From the NCBI GenBank assembly GCA_964006375.1, contig OZ023267.1:87615406-87679405 (forward strand): a stretch of 64,000 nt of DNA, in the 5' to 3' direction. The notes beneath the pieces were generated by a model. The model worked only from the letters and a program-made list of their open reading frames with translations, did no database searches and was not told the DNA's origin. Position 1 is the stretch's first letter, and every line of letters begins with the position of its first letter. Below are positions 21,650 through 33,653 of the stretch, piece by piece. The stretch comes from Tillus elongatus. Its lineage: Eukaryota; Arthropoda; Insecta; Coleoptera; Cleridae. The translations under genes and the position numbers were made by a program.

Positions 21650-22245
21650 ATTATCGAGCAGCATTATTTTAGGTCTACATTCAGATTTATTGTTTGTTGT
21701 TTATGATTGAACATCTATTCCGTTTGAAATCTATCTGATATGAATTGTTTTTCAGTTTAATTTGTTTGTATTTTTCATGCTAATGAAACTTTAATTTCAA
21801 AGACGATTATCATTGTGGATTGTACAACTAGTACATATTTTGACGATTTGATGTCAAGTTCTATTCAATAATCATATCATAATCACTGAATCGAATTAAA
21901 TCGATCACTTAACATGACTATTGAAATATACAATGTTCTGCCGGTACTCAGAATCCTAAAATGCACTGCTAAGTTTGGTAGACTTCATCACATGTCCCTT
22001 CGATGCAAAAATGTAGAAAAATCAGCGTGTGATCCAAGCTTTTATTATGTATGTAAGTGGGATCATGTGGTCCCTCATCATTTTGTAGTCTATGATTATG
22101 AATGATCTTAATAAATGTACAACACAAGTTTGCACATTCATACTTGATAATCATTACTGAATAAATCAAAACGCTGTGCTGAGCTAACTGGTCTACATAC
22201 GATCCGCATGTGTGCTTCCAATCGGTGCATAAATTGGTTATCCCT
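21650..22245. other. No gene recognised
   Basis: AT-rich; two antisense-overlapping ORFs of about 65 codons around 21914-22169 have no family resemblance. Confidence 0.4.
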
Positions 22246-22249
22246 TTAC

Positions 22250-22931
22250 AGGTTCCCGGAAATGGTGAGCAAAAATAATCAAAGGGTTATGCTACTCAAA
22301 AAAGTAGTGCCACAAGTTCCTATGTCATTTTTTGAAAACTCAAAAATAACGGGAGTTTTCAAATTTTTGTTAATAACTTTTTGTCGTAAATCGATTTTCT
22401 TCAAATTTGGTACACTCGTATAAAATACCATTTTGTATTTTTGTTGCAACTTTAATGTGGATACCTTGGAACCTAAAGGCTGAAACTGCCCGTGACCAAC
22501 AGATAATGACTCATAACTTTTTGCTTGAATCTTTATCTCAAATCTAGTTATACACAATTGAGAATAAAATCCTGAAATCTTTAAAAAAGTAGTCTTGTTG
22601 CATCACGATAAACTAACGGTTTTCGAGAAAACCGTTCTTAAAGATTTGCTGGTATTGATTGAGAACGAAATCACCTAATCACATTTTCAATATTAGTGGG
22701 GTGTGCTTAGAAAACATTATCGGTAAACAAGATCATGTGGAGTCAGTTTTGGCAGATAATAGTTTGTTGTGATTTTGCTTGCGAAATAGTCCAGGGTAAT
22801 TATAAAATAAGACGAATGTTAATAATAATAATAATTTTTGACACCCTGTAACTCCGTTATTATTAAGTTTTCAAAAAAAATTTTGTAGCATAACTCCCTG
22901 AATTTTTTGCTCATCATTTCCTGACGGCCTG
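22250..22931. mobile_element. Non-autonomous element with ~45 bp terminal inverted repeats
   Basis: The left end (22250-22295) contains CGGAAATGGTGAGCAAAAA and GGGTTATGCTAC. The right end (22885-22931) is its reverse complement with a few mismatches: GTAGCATAACTCC, then TTTTTTGCTCATCATTTCC. The interior of about 590 bp has no ORF matching a transposase but holds a 9-bp perfect hairpin around 22616-22637 (AACGGTTTT). It is a MITE-like or internally deleted DNA transposon; superfamily unassigned. Confidence 0.75.
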
Positions 22932-23204
22932 CATAACAATGTAAAAATAATGAATGTGCAACAAAAGCAAATAATATTTCAAGATAAGTATAAAGCTTTC
23001 AAGTGAATGTTGATTGAATAATTTGTATGCCTCAGTCTTCATTCCTGTATTACAGAAAATCGAATTGGAATAAGTGGTTAGATCTCTAACTATTCACAAT
23101 TTTCTAACAAAACAAAAAAATATGAAAAAAATCGTCTTGGCGACTTTTTTAGGCACAACACTTTATTTTTATTTCCACATCGTCAATACGTGTGAAAGTA
23201 TGTT

Positions 23205-23585
23205 AACGTTGACAGAAATTTGTTTTTGTTTTTGCTGCAATGGCGTAAAAAGTGTCAAAAGACATAGAAAACATGATTCAGAAAGGAAGATTTTTTTGTC
23301 TGTCGTTAATAGGCACGATAACTTTCGACTCAATTGACAAATTGTCTTCAAATTTTGTATACAGTTAGAACCTGATAAACGAATGGTTTGGATTGTTTTT
23401 GAATAAAATTTCTCCAAGACGTAGGGGATGACTGAGGGTTGATTTGATGAAAGTTGATTTTTTTTTAACTCGAGTTGTATAACGTTTCAGGTTTTGTTTA
23501 TTATAAAACTGTCAATTTCATTAATCATCTGGTATTCTACGATGAAATTGAAGTAAGGATTGAATGTGAATATCAAAAATATGAG
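23205..23585. repeat. Dispersed repeat C, second locus
   Basis: Aligns along its length with 19465-19860: the phrase GTAAAAAGTGTCAAAA, then CTGTC(G)..., ACAGTTAG, a GGTTTGGATTGTTTTTG-like block and AACTCGAGTTGTATAACG. Clearly the same family, with many substitutions. Confidence 0.75.
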
Positions 23586-23589
23586 CATA

Positions 23590-24350
23590 CAAAATCAAAC
23601 CTAAAACTCAAACAAGTGACACTGATGAAATATTTTGTTTTAATAATAAATTCATTTATACATAATAATTATAATAATAATAAAACTACATTAGACAAAT
23701 AATATATGAATAAACATGAAAGCATAATAAGTAAATAAAAAAGTGTTTATTTAAGGATAATCTTTAAAATAAAACTAACCATTTTTAATGAGAACAAAAG
23801 ATTAAACAAAATGTAATTATTCTTCTCACATAACTATTCTTTCAGTAAGTATTGTAAACGAAAGTTTTTGCGCGAACCCAGTTTTAATTCTGAAATATAG
23901 AGGGGCATTTTTATTAGTTCCAAGCATTCGTTTTTTTTAGAACCTTTTGAAGCGTTACAAGCAAAGAGTAAATATAAATAAATAATAGAGTCCAATATTT
24001 TCCAGTATCTATTTTAAGACGAGATTTCTACCTGTTCCAGACAAATAATAAGGTATAAAATAGAAAAACTAACAAGGCCAAGGACATGATCTCTTAGTAG
24101 TAAGCAAAAACCTAATATGTAGATTAGTCAACATTGTTGGTGTCGTATACGTATGATACGTGTACCGGAGCAAACACAAACGGAGTTATTTTCAACGATT
24201 TATATACGGAGGCGTTACGCTTAAAAATGTGTCAAAAAAAAAGTATAAAATAAATCTAATTAATCCTTACCCCTCTCATGTTGCCTCTAAAGATACTTAT
24301 TGTTACAAGCTTAATCTGCAAATTAAACATAATATAGCACATAGCTGTGC
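23590..24350. other. No gene recognised
   Basis: AT-rich with short AAT/ATA-rich runs near 23650-23690. A 104-codon ORF at 24160-24474 runs into the (TA)n array and is not supported. Confidence 0.4.
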
Positions 24351-24352
24351 AC

Positions 24353-24353
<1 letters not shown>

Positions 24354-24421
<68 letters not shown>
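24354..24421. repeat. (TA)n microsatellite
   Basis: About 68 bp of TA followed by TTTATT repeats and then R-family sequence. Confidence 0.95.
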
Positions 24422-24424
<3 letters not shown>

Positions 24425-24702
24425 TTATTTATTTATATGTATGTATCCAAACCGATAACTCAAAAAATAATTAACCGACTTGGATGAAACTATGCAAGTA
24501 CCTGTCCTATATTAATGGCTTGGATGAGTTCGTTAGCCAGCAAATTTGGACAAGGTGTTCCGGGAAAATATTTTCTCCAAAAATTACAAAGCTATTGTCA
24601 CTAAATTTGGTCGATATGTTGCCTTGGGAAAGAACTTGCTATGCACCAAAATGCGACAAGTCTATAGAAAATTCACTACCATAACGCACTTGCTGCGTCC
24701 CG
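24422..24702 (+). repeat. R-family repeat, partial copy (R-c)
   Basis: Immediately right of the (TA)n array comes CCGATAACTCAAAAAATAAT, the R phrase also found inverted near 31005-31030 and, in the same orientation, at the right edge of the window (after 63970). It ends with the R terminal block ATTCACTACCATAACGCAC and CTTGCTGCGTCC. The part beyond the array with ACTGACCCC is absent. Confidence 0.8.
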
Positions 24703-24779
24703 AACTTTTTATAATTAGTCTGGTCGAGTTAATTTGGTTTGTACAGAATTCAACAAAAATGGTTTGAATACAAATTTTG

Positions 24780-25560
24780 ATCTCCTACATAAAATTGATT
24801 CATTACTAAAACTACTTCTTTTAAAAAGTTTCCCACGTTTACCGATTGGCCGTGAAACTCGGGAATTGCTTTGAAATAAAACTCCTTAAATTGATCTGCC
24901 ATATTTACGTTATTGATCTCTGAAATATTCGCACAATTAGATAACTCGTTATTACCCTCACTAGTGCTTACTTGTCTTAATCTATACTATAAATTTAATA
25001 AATCTGTTATTTGGTCGTCTGAGTTAGACATACAACGATCAACAATACACAGATGTAAAAAGTGTATTAAAATAGATAAAAATTGGAAAGTAGGAAACAC
25101 TTACATAACAATTACTGCTACTGCTTCATTTGGACTGCTTGGCTCTGTTCCTATACTACTTGGCTCTTACTTTGGACTACTTGATTCTTTGACCGCTTAT
25201 CAGGCATCGATACGCATAAAAATCAATATCCGTTTGATTTTTTAACCAATCCTATCGACTGCGCCATTTACCTTTACGGTTAAGACGTTTAGCTTCTTTA
25301 AACAATATTTATTTAGCTATTAAACCATTAATATAATAAAAAATACAATAAGAAATATATATCAGCATGAGTGTGATACTAATAGTAAAATGCAATACTT
25401 CAGCACGCGTTGTGCAAAGTGTTAGGTGTGGAACAAGAATGGAGGGCGAGCTGCCTATTTATAAGTCCCTCGGGAGTGGCACTATTGTCTTTAGAGCTGA
25501 CTTCTGCCCTACTGACTCAACTTCTCACGCGTTGCGGAATAGTTTCCCATGATGCTTTTG
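24780..25560. other. No gene recognised; possibly upstream part of BEL copy 2
   Basis: Open frames (24913-25245, 25367-25552) have no clear family resemblance. The region directly precedes recognisable BEL/Pao sequence and might include its decayed 5' portion. Confidence 0.35.
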
Positions 25561-25659
25561 GATCCGCTGACTCTGGTGTCTGCATACTTGGTTTGCTACA
25601 TTGTTGTAATAATAGACCGTTGTTATGGGTCCATCTATATCGCGACTCGGATGGACTTT

Positions 25660-28270
25660 ACATGGACCAAAGTGACAGACAGTTGTACCATGAATTTGGT
25701 CACTGTATTGTTAGTGAACTAAACAAATGAAGAACATATTGCGTGTGTTTTGTTTCTTTAACGTCGGCCTATTTCCGCGACTATGGTCAATCACCGACGC
25801 CAGGAAGCAATTTCATATCACTATCCTGGAATTTTTGCCGAACCCCTGTAAAGAGGGTAGGGATCTTTAACGCGCCCAACATCGCATGGACACGGGACCG
25901 ACGCATATACGCCCACTCCGAAGAGCGGAACGTGCAGACAATCAACTTGCTCAAATACAATGCCAGAACCTCGGTTGATGTTAATTTTATATTTTGCACT
26001 GAAAATGTGAAAGGAGTACCCTGCGATCGAACCCAGTACCTTCGGTTCAGAGGCACACGTTCCTACCACTGAACCACGGTGGTTCTAAAGAACATATTAA
26101 GGTATAAACTTTTTTGGATTTAGAAACATTAGGTATAAACTTAGATAAGGCCTGTAGTGATAGTGACATGAAAGACTTTTACGAAGTGTCACTGACGTGG
26201 AAAAACAGTAATGTTGAGGTGGACTGGGATTATATTGGTGTAGTGTCACGTTAAAAACTTTAACGAGTAAGCTTGTAAAGGACAATCGGCTATCCGAATA
26301 TGATAGTGTTATTCGTAAGTACATAAATACTAATTGTACAGAAAAAGTCCCGAGAAACGAAGATAATATAATTAGTAGTAATGCCTCATCGGGCTGGGCC
26401 GTCTATCGTGATGACAAAATCACCACGAAAGTGAGAGTGGTGTTCGACTGTTCAGCGGTTTTAGCGGGACTACCGCCTCTAAACGATATCTGGTAGCAGG
26501 AGATAACCTAGTTCCCGATATTTTACAGGTGCTCATGAACTTCAGGGTCGGACTTGTGGGTATCGTAGCAGATATCGAGCAGGCCTTTCTGAAAATTTGA
26601 TTGACTGAATGCGATCGTGATGTTCACCGATTTTTGTGGTACGAGAGGCCAGTGAACCGTGCATCAAGCTTGCCAAAGGAGAAGGACTTCCGTATGAATA
26701 GAGTAACCTTTGTAGTGAAAAGCGGCCCCTTCCTGTTGGCGGTAACGATCAAGAAGCACTTGCAGTGGCAGTCAACATTACGGTAACACCTGTGACGTGT
26801 TGGGTAAGTCCTTTTATGTTGATGGTCTCGTGGTAGGTGTGAGTTCATCAGGCAAGCGATACAGTTGTACGAAGAGTCAAAACTTATTGTGCAGTTAGCT
26901 GGAATGAATTTGAGGAAATGGAGAACGATCGACAATTTAAAGAACTTGAGCTCATATGAAACGTTTTATCCATAATGTGAAAAATAAAGAAAATCTTTAT
27001 GGGCGATTACAGACGGCCGAAGTAGATCCAGAGAATTATATTATAAAACCTATCCAATATAAGTATTTTAAGAACGAAATTAATTCACTCGTAGCAGATA
27101 ATGCTGTAAATGCAAAATCCAGTATTTTAACATTAAATCCGTTTCTTGATAAGGGAGACATTATGAGATTAAGAGACCGTTTACAACAGTCCGATCTTTC
27201 ATATGAAGCAAAAAATACGATTATTTTACCTGCTTATTCGGAACTCTCAAGTAAAATAATTAGCGATGCTCACAATAAGGCGCCAATGCTACACTAACTT
27301 TTATAAGAAACAAATATTAGATAATCAGAGGCAGACAAGCTATAAAAAGGGTTCTCTCTAGACGTTTCATATGTAAACGTTTTCTATCGCAACCCGCACA
27401 GGAGCCATTCGCGCCCTTATCAAGAGAGAGGCCATAGGGAGACCATTTGAAGTCACAGGAGTTGACTTTGCTGGTCATTTATACGCAAAATTAAATGAGA
27501 CCTCTAGAAGAAAGGTTAATATTCTGCTACTCACCTCTGAGATGATTTATTTCTCGACAAGGAATAACATCAGTTGTCTATTCAGATAACGCTAAAACCT
27601 TTAAGAGGGCAGCGCTGGAATTTCAGACTCTAGCGGGTTCAATAAAAACTTTTGAAATTCAAAATATAGCTCAAGAATATCGAATCCGTTGACGATTTAC
27701 AGCAGATCATGGTAGGGCGGTTGGTGGGAGCGTCTTATCAAGACAGTTAAGCAAGTTTTAAAATTAGCAATAGGAAAAGCAGTTTTAACAAACGATTAAC
27801 TCCAGTCGTTACTTACAGAAATCAAGGCGACGGTAAATTCTAGGCCGCTTACTTATATTGGAGATGACCCAGATGATCTAATGATATTATCGCCATCCAA
27901 ATTTCTAATAGGCGATACGAGTGGAAGTCATATAGAATTCAAAGTCGATGGAAGAAACCCTATATTTCAACTTTGGATGCAGAGACAAAGGCTGGTCAGG
28001 AAATTTTGGATGAGACGGAGCACCGATTATCTTCAGCAACTTCGTTCGGTGCATTAAACCTATTAGATCGTCTTCTTTACCCATCGGTGAAATTGTGTTA
28101 CATGACTCACAAATTCCGCGGTTAATGTGGAAAATGGTGCGTTTAAAGAGTGTTGTTTCCAGGACGTGCGTGCGAAGTGATTTTACCCAACAGAACCCCT
28201 TCACGACGACGAGTACAACTGCTGTATCCTTTCCAGCTTCACGGTCGCAGCCGGAAGGATGTGAAAAATA
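25660..28270 (+). pseudogene. BEL/Pao pol relic (copy 2), interrupted by a SINE
   Basis: Broken frames follow the BEL/Pao order. A pre-RT segment ends in GHCIVSELNK (25690-25730) and resumes after the SINE with DLETLGI (26112). RT follows with KVRVVFDCSA, GIVADIEQAFL, WYERP (26430-26650) and VTFVVKSGPFLLAVT, then a degraded DD-region near 26815. Next are the pol linker and integrase zinc-binding region (open at 26956-27297, with LNPFLDKGDI and LRDRLQQSDL) and the integrase core (FEVTGVDFAG at 27450, VYSDNAKTFKRAALEF at 27580, RPLTYIGDD at 27845). The C-terminus has QLLYPFQLHG near 28220. Many frameshifts and stops make it clearly dead. It is more decayed than BEL copy 1, from which it differs at most positions. 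Confidence 0.88.
25730..26098 (-). mobile_element. tRNA-derived SINE with 11-bp target duplication
   Basis: The SINE body is about 25741-26087 on the minus strand, flanked on both sides by AAGAACATATT (25730-25740 and 26088-26098). Its 5' end contains a tRNA-like head with A box TGGTTCAGTGGTA and B box GGGTTCGATCG, the internal promoter of RNA polymerase III. The body includes an ACGTTAAAGA-type segment. It lacks any ORF of its own. It interrupts BEL copy 2: removing the SINE plus one copy of the duplication joins the two BEL parts in a plausible frame. A sister copy is at 38748-39103. Confidence 0.9.
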
Positions 28271-28339
28271 TATAGACGTATTCACGAGACACCCCTGACC
28301 TGACGAGTTGAGGGTGGCAACATAGTGAACTATCTTTGT

Positions 28340-29030
28340 GTAGTTTGTAGTGTCAAGTGACATTAACAAACGAATAGACAGATCTTAGAACGTGAACGTG
28401 AACGCGAATATTAAGTAGTGTGTGTATACTAAAAAAATATATATTTGTTGTTGATAATTTATTGATATATTTGTTTCCACGGAATTGAGGAATATAAGAT
28501 TTTTATTTGACAATGAATTCGAATAACTTATTGAATACATACAGAACATTCGACATTAAAGCACACGTAATGTTTGACTTCGTGCATTTTTACCACATAC
28601 GTGATTACAGTCTAAAATAATTTTGTAGAATTTTTCAGGTACATTATTATTCACAACCGAAAATTCGTTTCCTCACATAGGCACATATATAAACTAACGA
28701 GTACTTGCACCTCCTGTGAATATAACTGTAAAAATCGATGACTGAGAAAATTGGACAGTGATTTGAAATGTACGTCCTAAGGAGTAAAATCTCCACTGAC
28801 CCTTACAGATATGTCACTCTGCTTTTTAGCCAAGGGCAGTTAACGCGACAACGCATGGATACGTATTCCGATAAATTCAGGAAAATTTAAAATGCCGTGC
28901 TGAACATACTGATAGCTCTGCAGGTGGCATTATTTATCCTTCTTTTTTCACGCGTGTTTCCTTTGGGAGAATATGAATAATATGTGATGAACGTTACGTA
29001 ATTGGTGTTGCCCTTAATTGGTGAAACCGT
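28340..29030. other. No gene recognised
   Basis: AT-rich, no recognisable element. Confidence 0.4.
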
Positions 29031-29038
29031 TCCATACT

Positions 29039-29125
29039 AAATACAAACGTTGAGACTATTTTTTATGACTTCACAAATGTTCGTTTTCTTGTGAAGCGAG
29101 AGAAATAGTCTCAACGTCTGTATTA
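29039..29125. repeat. Small foldback (hairpin) repeat
   Basis: Arms of about 38 bp around ACGTTGAGACTATTT and its reverse complement AAATAGTCTCAACGT, continuing inward through CTTCACAA / TTGTGAAG, with a loop of about 12 nt. Sequence just left of it (GGTGAAACCGTTCCATACTA) resembles 4808-4830, suggesting a dispersed small element. Confidence 0.7.
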
Positions 29126-29139
29126 ATTAATGAACAATT

Positions 29140-30190
29140 TTTGATTTATAAATATAATGTTTTACGAAATTACAGTTCCACTTTAAAATGTAAAAATTTT
29201 ACATTTTCGACTATTAAATAATTTATTGACATCTAATAATACCTAAAGGGTATTATTACGCTTATGATAAGGGAAGCAGCGCTATGGCAAATCATTAGAC
29301 AAACCATTTGTTTGGAGTATTTACTCTTTTTGGGTATTAAAATTTGGACCTGAGAAAATATTTAGCAGTCATATGTATGTAGTCTTTTAATATATCTGGC
29401 GAAAAGCTGAAGTTGGGAAAACGAGCACATGAGGATTATAAAATATGGACATGAAAAAACTGATGGAATATGATACACTGGTAAAGACACAAATAAAATG
29501 GTGCTGGAATAATTGCGAGACTAGAGGCGCTTACTAAAGGACATTGTGAGGAAGGAGGCAAAATTTGTAGAACATCTTCTGAGACGCAACAACTTTTTAG
29601 CAGCAATATTTAACACCTTCGGCGTCAGAGCAGACACCTGCCTGTGTTCACGATTTTACCTGCTGGGCCCACTGCAGACACTGGTGTCCATCTTACAATC
29701 AGTCGAAATGTGCGAAGGAGACACGTGCTCCCTTTAACAGGTGCTGTCTTTTGTATGTTCTGGCCTGTTACACCTCTATATGTGGTAAACTAACAAGGAT
29801 ATTTATGACTTTCTATACAATGTGTCTGCTGTGGCCCACTAGTAAGACACACTTTTCCTATTTTTAATACACGACCATAGTAGTTGACAAAAAATTGAGT
29901 TCGGCAGAAGGATGTTTTTCTCGGCTTGCATCAGAATTTTGATGGGCAACTCGTGATTCGAGCATTGATGTTATACTATGCAGGAAGAACCACAGTACTG
30001 TAAGAAGTTCGTAGTAAATGAAAAAAAAAATTATTGACCCGACATTTGTTTATATATAAGGCAGAAAACATGAGGACTATATAACAACATTCATTTTGGC
30101 ATAGAAAATATTAGATCAAATAGATAAACAGTGAATAAAGATTATATGGACGTAACCTAAAATGAGATGGCCAGGAAATACAAAGATAAA
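29140..30190. other. No gene recognised; one possible LINE tail
   Basis: AT-rich. At 29546-29620 a plus-strand phrase KEAKFVEHLLRRNNFLAAIF resembles the C-terminal part of RTE-like LINE proteins, which often have HLLRH.SF...I, but it is short and isolated. Confidence 0.3.
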
Positions 30191-30193
30191 AAT

Positions 30194-31032
30194 TCTGGAC
30201 GCAGCAAGTGCGTTATGGTAGTGAATTTTAATAAAAATGTTGTTAATAACAAATATGTGTGTTTTTTTTTATAAGAAAGCAGGCATTAAATTTGGTATAA
30301 AAAACCAGTATAACCTATGTAGTAAAAACAATGTGCCTTGTTTTATCAAAATAACTTTATTGTGTGAAAATGTACAAAAATTTCCAAAAGTGTTCCCGAA
30401 AAAACACGTTTCTTGGTCAACCTTATAAGTTAATAGCAAATTAAGCAATATTGAGCTTTATTGATTTTTTACGAAAATTCGACAAAAATTATACCATTAA
30501 ACGATAAACTCTATAGCTAAGGCTACTGCCAAGCATCAGAGACAGGGTCTATTTAAAATGAATTTTCTGGGAATATTTTAGTAAAATGAAGGACAATGAC
30601 GATTGAAATTAAGACTTTAGGGTTTGTAAAACATCTTTCTTGAGACATTTTATTTCTATAGCCCGTATTAGATTCAAGTTCTTTGCCTAAATGTTGCCAA
30701 TTTTGACATTTTAAATCGCCACTTTGACGTTTTGAGGAAAACCCCAATTTATTTTTCTTTAAATGCCTATAACTTTTTTGTCTTTTGACCTACGTAGCTA
30801 AATTTTGGTACGTGACTTACCTATAAGAATGTAAACCTGCGTGCCAAATTTCGTTGCCCTTACTTTGTTAATTCCGAAGATATAATTTTTTTCAAAAGAA
30901 AACACAAAATTTTCTGGGAAAACCTGGGCAGGTTTTCCTGGATAACGAACTCATCCAAGTCATTTGCAAAAGGAATTTTTTCACCAAATTTAATCAAAAT
31001 CGGCCCATTATTTTTTGAGTTATCGGTGTGAT

Positions 31033-31128
<96 letters not shown>

Positions 31129-31262
31129 TGAAACTGACCCCGGATATGTTTTCTGGAGGGCCTAATTAGCGCTCATTTGAAGAAATTTTTTCAAAATTCA
31201 AAAGTCGGGATCTCCTCATTAGTGAATTTTTTTTAAGAAAATTCACTAAAAATAAACGTCCA
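30194..31262 (+). mobile_element. R-family element, longest copy (R-d), with internal (TA)n
   Basis: About 1.07 kb. It starts at TCTGGACGCAGCAAGTGCG followed by TTATGGTAGTGAATTTT and ends, inverted, at TAGTGAATTTT-like sequence next to GGACGT (minus strand), so the ends form weak inverted repeats. There is no open frame of note in the interior. A CCAAATTTAATCAAAATCGG then ATTATTTTTTGAGTTATCGG block precedes the (TA)n array at 31042-31125, which is followed by TTGAAACTGACCCCGGATATG. Short copies at 7.5, 24.4, 33.7, 50.6 and 63.7 kb match different parts. It is non-coding and probably a non-autonomous DNA element; superfamily unknown. Confidence 0.75.
31042..31125. repeat. (TA)n microsatellite inside R-d
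   Basis: (CA)n short run followed by about 80 bp of TA at the same internal position as in the other R copies. Confidence 0.95.
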
Positions 31263-31307
31263 ATACTAATAAAAAATATGGTAATACATACCAACTTATA
31301 ACGTATA

Positions 31308-33615
31308 TTATACATACACGTCGCATCGACGGGCGTAAACTAAACTTATGTCTAAAACGAATATTTTTGAAAATTTCATTAGCAGACTAATTGGGCTATA
31401 AGCACAAGACCAGGCAGCAACAGTGTAAAATTCTATACTTAATATCACTGGGTCTATTTTCAATTCTTCTCTGACTTTATGATTTCTTATCCTATCTCTT
31501 CTTGTAATCCCTTTTACTGCTCTCAGATATTTCATTTCCATTGCCTGTAGTCTGCTTTTTGCTTGTTTGGAAAGAACCAAACTTTCGCACCCGTATGTCA
31601 GAATTGTTGAACACTGTTTTGTATACTATCATTTTCGTTTTTGTTGATATGTCTTTTCTTCTTATAAATGTGTGCATGGTAAAGCTTCATTGTGTTTTCT
31701 ATTCTTTCATTTAATTCTGCATCACATTTTCCATCGCCCTGTAACTTCAGTCCTAAATATTTAAATACTTCTGTTTGCTCAACTCTTTTCCCATCCAGCT
31801 TTACTTTTATCTTCTTCTCATTATTTTTTCCCAATGTCATGACTTTTCTTTTGTCTATATTTCATTTCAAACCTGTTTATTTTAGCGCGGTGTTCCACCT
31901 TTCCAAGTTGTGTTGGAGATCTCGTTCGCTTTCTGCAAAGATTTGCAAAGTCATCAGCAAACACACAAACCGAGATCGTAATCAAGTTCATATTTCTGTG
32001 TCCCACTTCAATCAATTTCTTTGATTCATTCATTCTCCCCCCCTCTCTCTCTCTCTCTCTTCTTTATTATATCGGCCACCACAACGTTAAACAGGGCAGA
32101 CTTAACACACCACCCTGTCTTAGTCCGTATATGGTCGTTAATTCGTTCGACTGCCTATTTCTTGTTCTGATGATGTTTCTTGTGTTGTTGTACAAACTGG
32201 TTATGTTCCTACGTAGTTGCGTATCTGTCTCTTTTTTCTAGGCTTCTACAAATCGTCTCTCTGGAAACATTACGGAAACCTTTCTCCAAATCTATGAAAG
32301 TAGCGTATGATGTTGTTCTCGTCTATTAGTTGTTTTATTGTAAATATGTGGTCCTGCAACCCTCTTCCGTTTATAAATCCAGTTTGTGGTTCTCCGAAAG
32401 TATCTTCTAATGCGATTTTCAAGCTTCTATCTATGATTCTTACATATACCTTGGATGCCGCGCTCAACATAATGATTCCTCTGTAATGGAAGCATTCTCT
32501 CCTATCGCCATTTTTACGTATGGGCATTAGTATTTAAAGTTACCAGTCTTGAGGTATCCTTTATTTCTTTCACGGTCTATTGTATAGCTTTGTACGCATT
32601 TCTATGCATGTATCTCTGAAGTTCTTCAACATTTCGGGGGAATTTCGATAGTACTCCTCTGATTTTCCTCTCTTCGGGCTTTTTATCGCCTCCATTAGAT
32701 CCTCCGCTTGTATTTCGTCTCCACTACCTTTTTCATTTCGGTGATCAGTTCGGTCTTCGGATCTCCCTTTAGAGCGAATGTGGCTGGTCTGCCCTCTATT
32801 TAGTATTTCTTTAAAATGTTCCCTCCATATGTTCATTATCTTCATCATTACACAATATTATACCTTCCTTGCTTTTTATATGACTGCGTCCACAATGTTT
32901 TCCTTTTCTCAGAAACTTCAGTACCTTATAAAACGGTTTCTGGTTTCCCTGACTATGTCTTTCAAGTTTACTTCCCATTTCCTCACATTCATGCTGCTTC
33001 AGTTCCTTCACCAATTTTTTTACCCTTGTTCTCTGATCTTTGTATTCATTATAGATCTCGTTATTTCTATTAGATAAATGTTTTCCACTTGTGCTTCTTG
33101 ATATTTGTCTGTATCTTCACTTCATCATACCACCAACTGGTTTGCTTGATATCTCCTGGCACCTTTGTTGTGCCTCATATCTTCCTTGCTGGTTGCAGGA
33201 TTATGTCTCTAATCTTTTTCCACATTTCTTCCAGCTATACATCATCAGCGACGTTCCAAATTTTCTTCATTTCTTTTTCTAATTTCTCTGTGTAGGCTTT
33301 CGCAGTTTTTTCTTCTGCTAACTTATATGCCCTTATTCTTTCAATGACTGTTTTAATCTTGCCCTGCTTTCATATTTTTGGAGCTGCGTCGAGCATTTCT
33401 CCCCTAATTTTCAGTTTCGTAAGCACCACTAGGAAATGATCCGAATATATTTCGGCGCCTCTTCTTACCCGTGTGTCCTTCACTCCGTTCCTGTACTCTT
33501 TACTTATCATTACATAATCTGTAATCGATTTTTCTCCTCTAATTTTCACTTCTGTTGTGGATATCATTGTGAGCGCAAAAGGTGTTTATAAGTATAAGTT
33601 TGTTCATCATACATC
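31308..33615 (-). pseudogene. RTE-like LINE (EEP endonuclease + reverse transcriptase), decayed
   Basis: Minus-strand broken frames give the order of a LINE ORF. The C-terminal part of an EEP endonuclease comes first (GEKSITDYVM, then RRGAEIYSDHFLVV with the SDH catalytic motif, 33567-33430). A linker follows (33014-32570). The RT fingers have PIRKNGDRRECFHYRG and EPQTGFINGRGLQDHIF (32520-32320). The catalytic motif is FADDFANL (about 31950). The LDGKRVEQTEVFKYLG block lies at 31805-31750, and the C-terminal end has KYLRAVKGITRRDRIRN (31540-31500). Frameshifts separate nearly every block. The 5' end is truncated inside EEP at about 33615. It lies exactly between two R-family copies. Clade (RTE-like or related) is from motif memory. 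Confidence 0.88.
32036..32061. repeat. (CT)n microsatellite
   Basis: Short CT-repeat inside the LINE relic. Confidence 0.9.
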
Positions 33616-33653
33616 TTTACCTTTCTTTTGCTAGTAGCTTGGATAAAAATAAA

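Noticed and set aside
27905..28369. 154-codon minus-strand ORF
   Set aside because: Antisense to the BEL copy 2 integrase C-terminus, which has clear family motifs on the plus strand.
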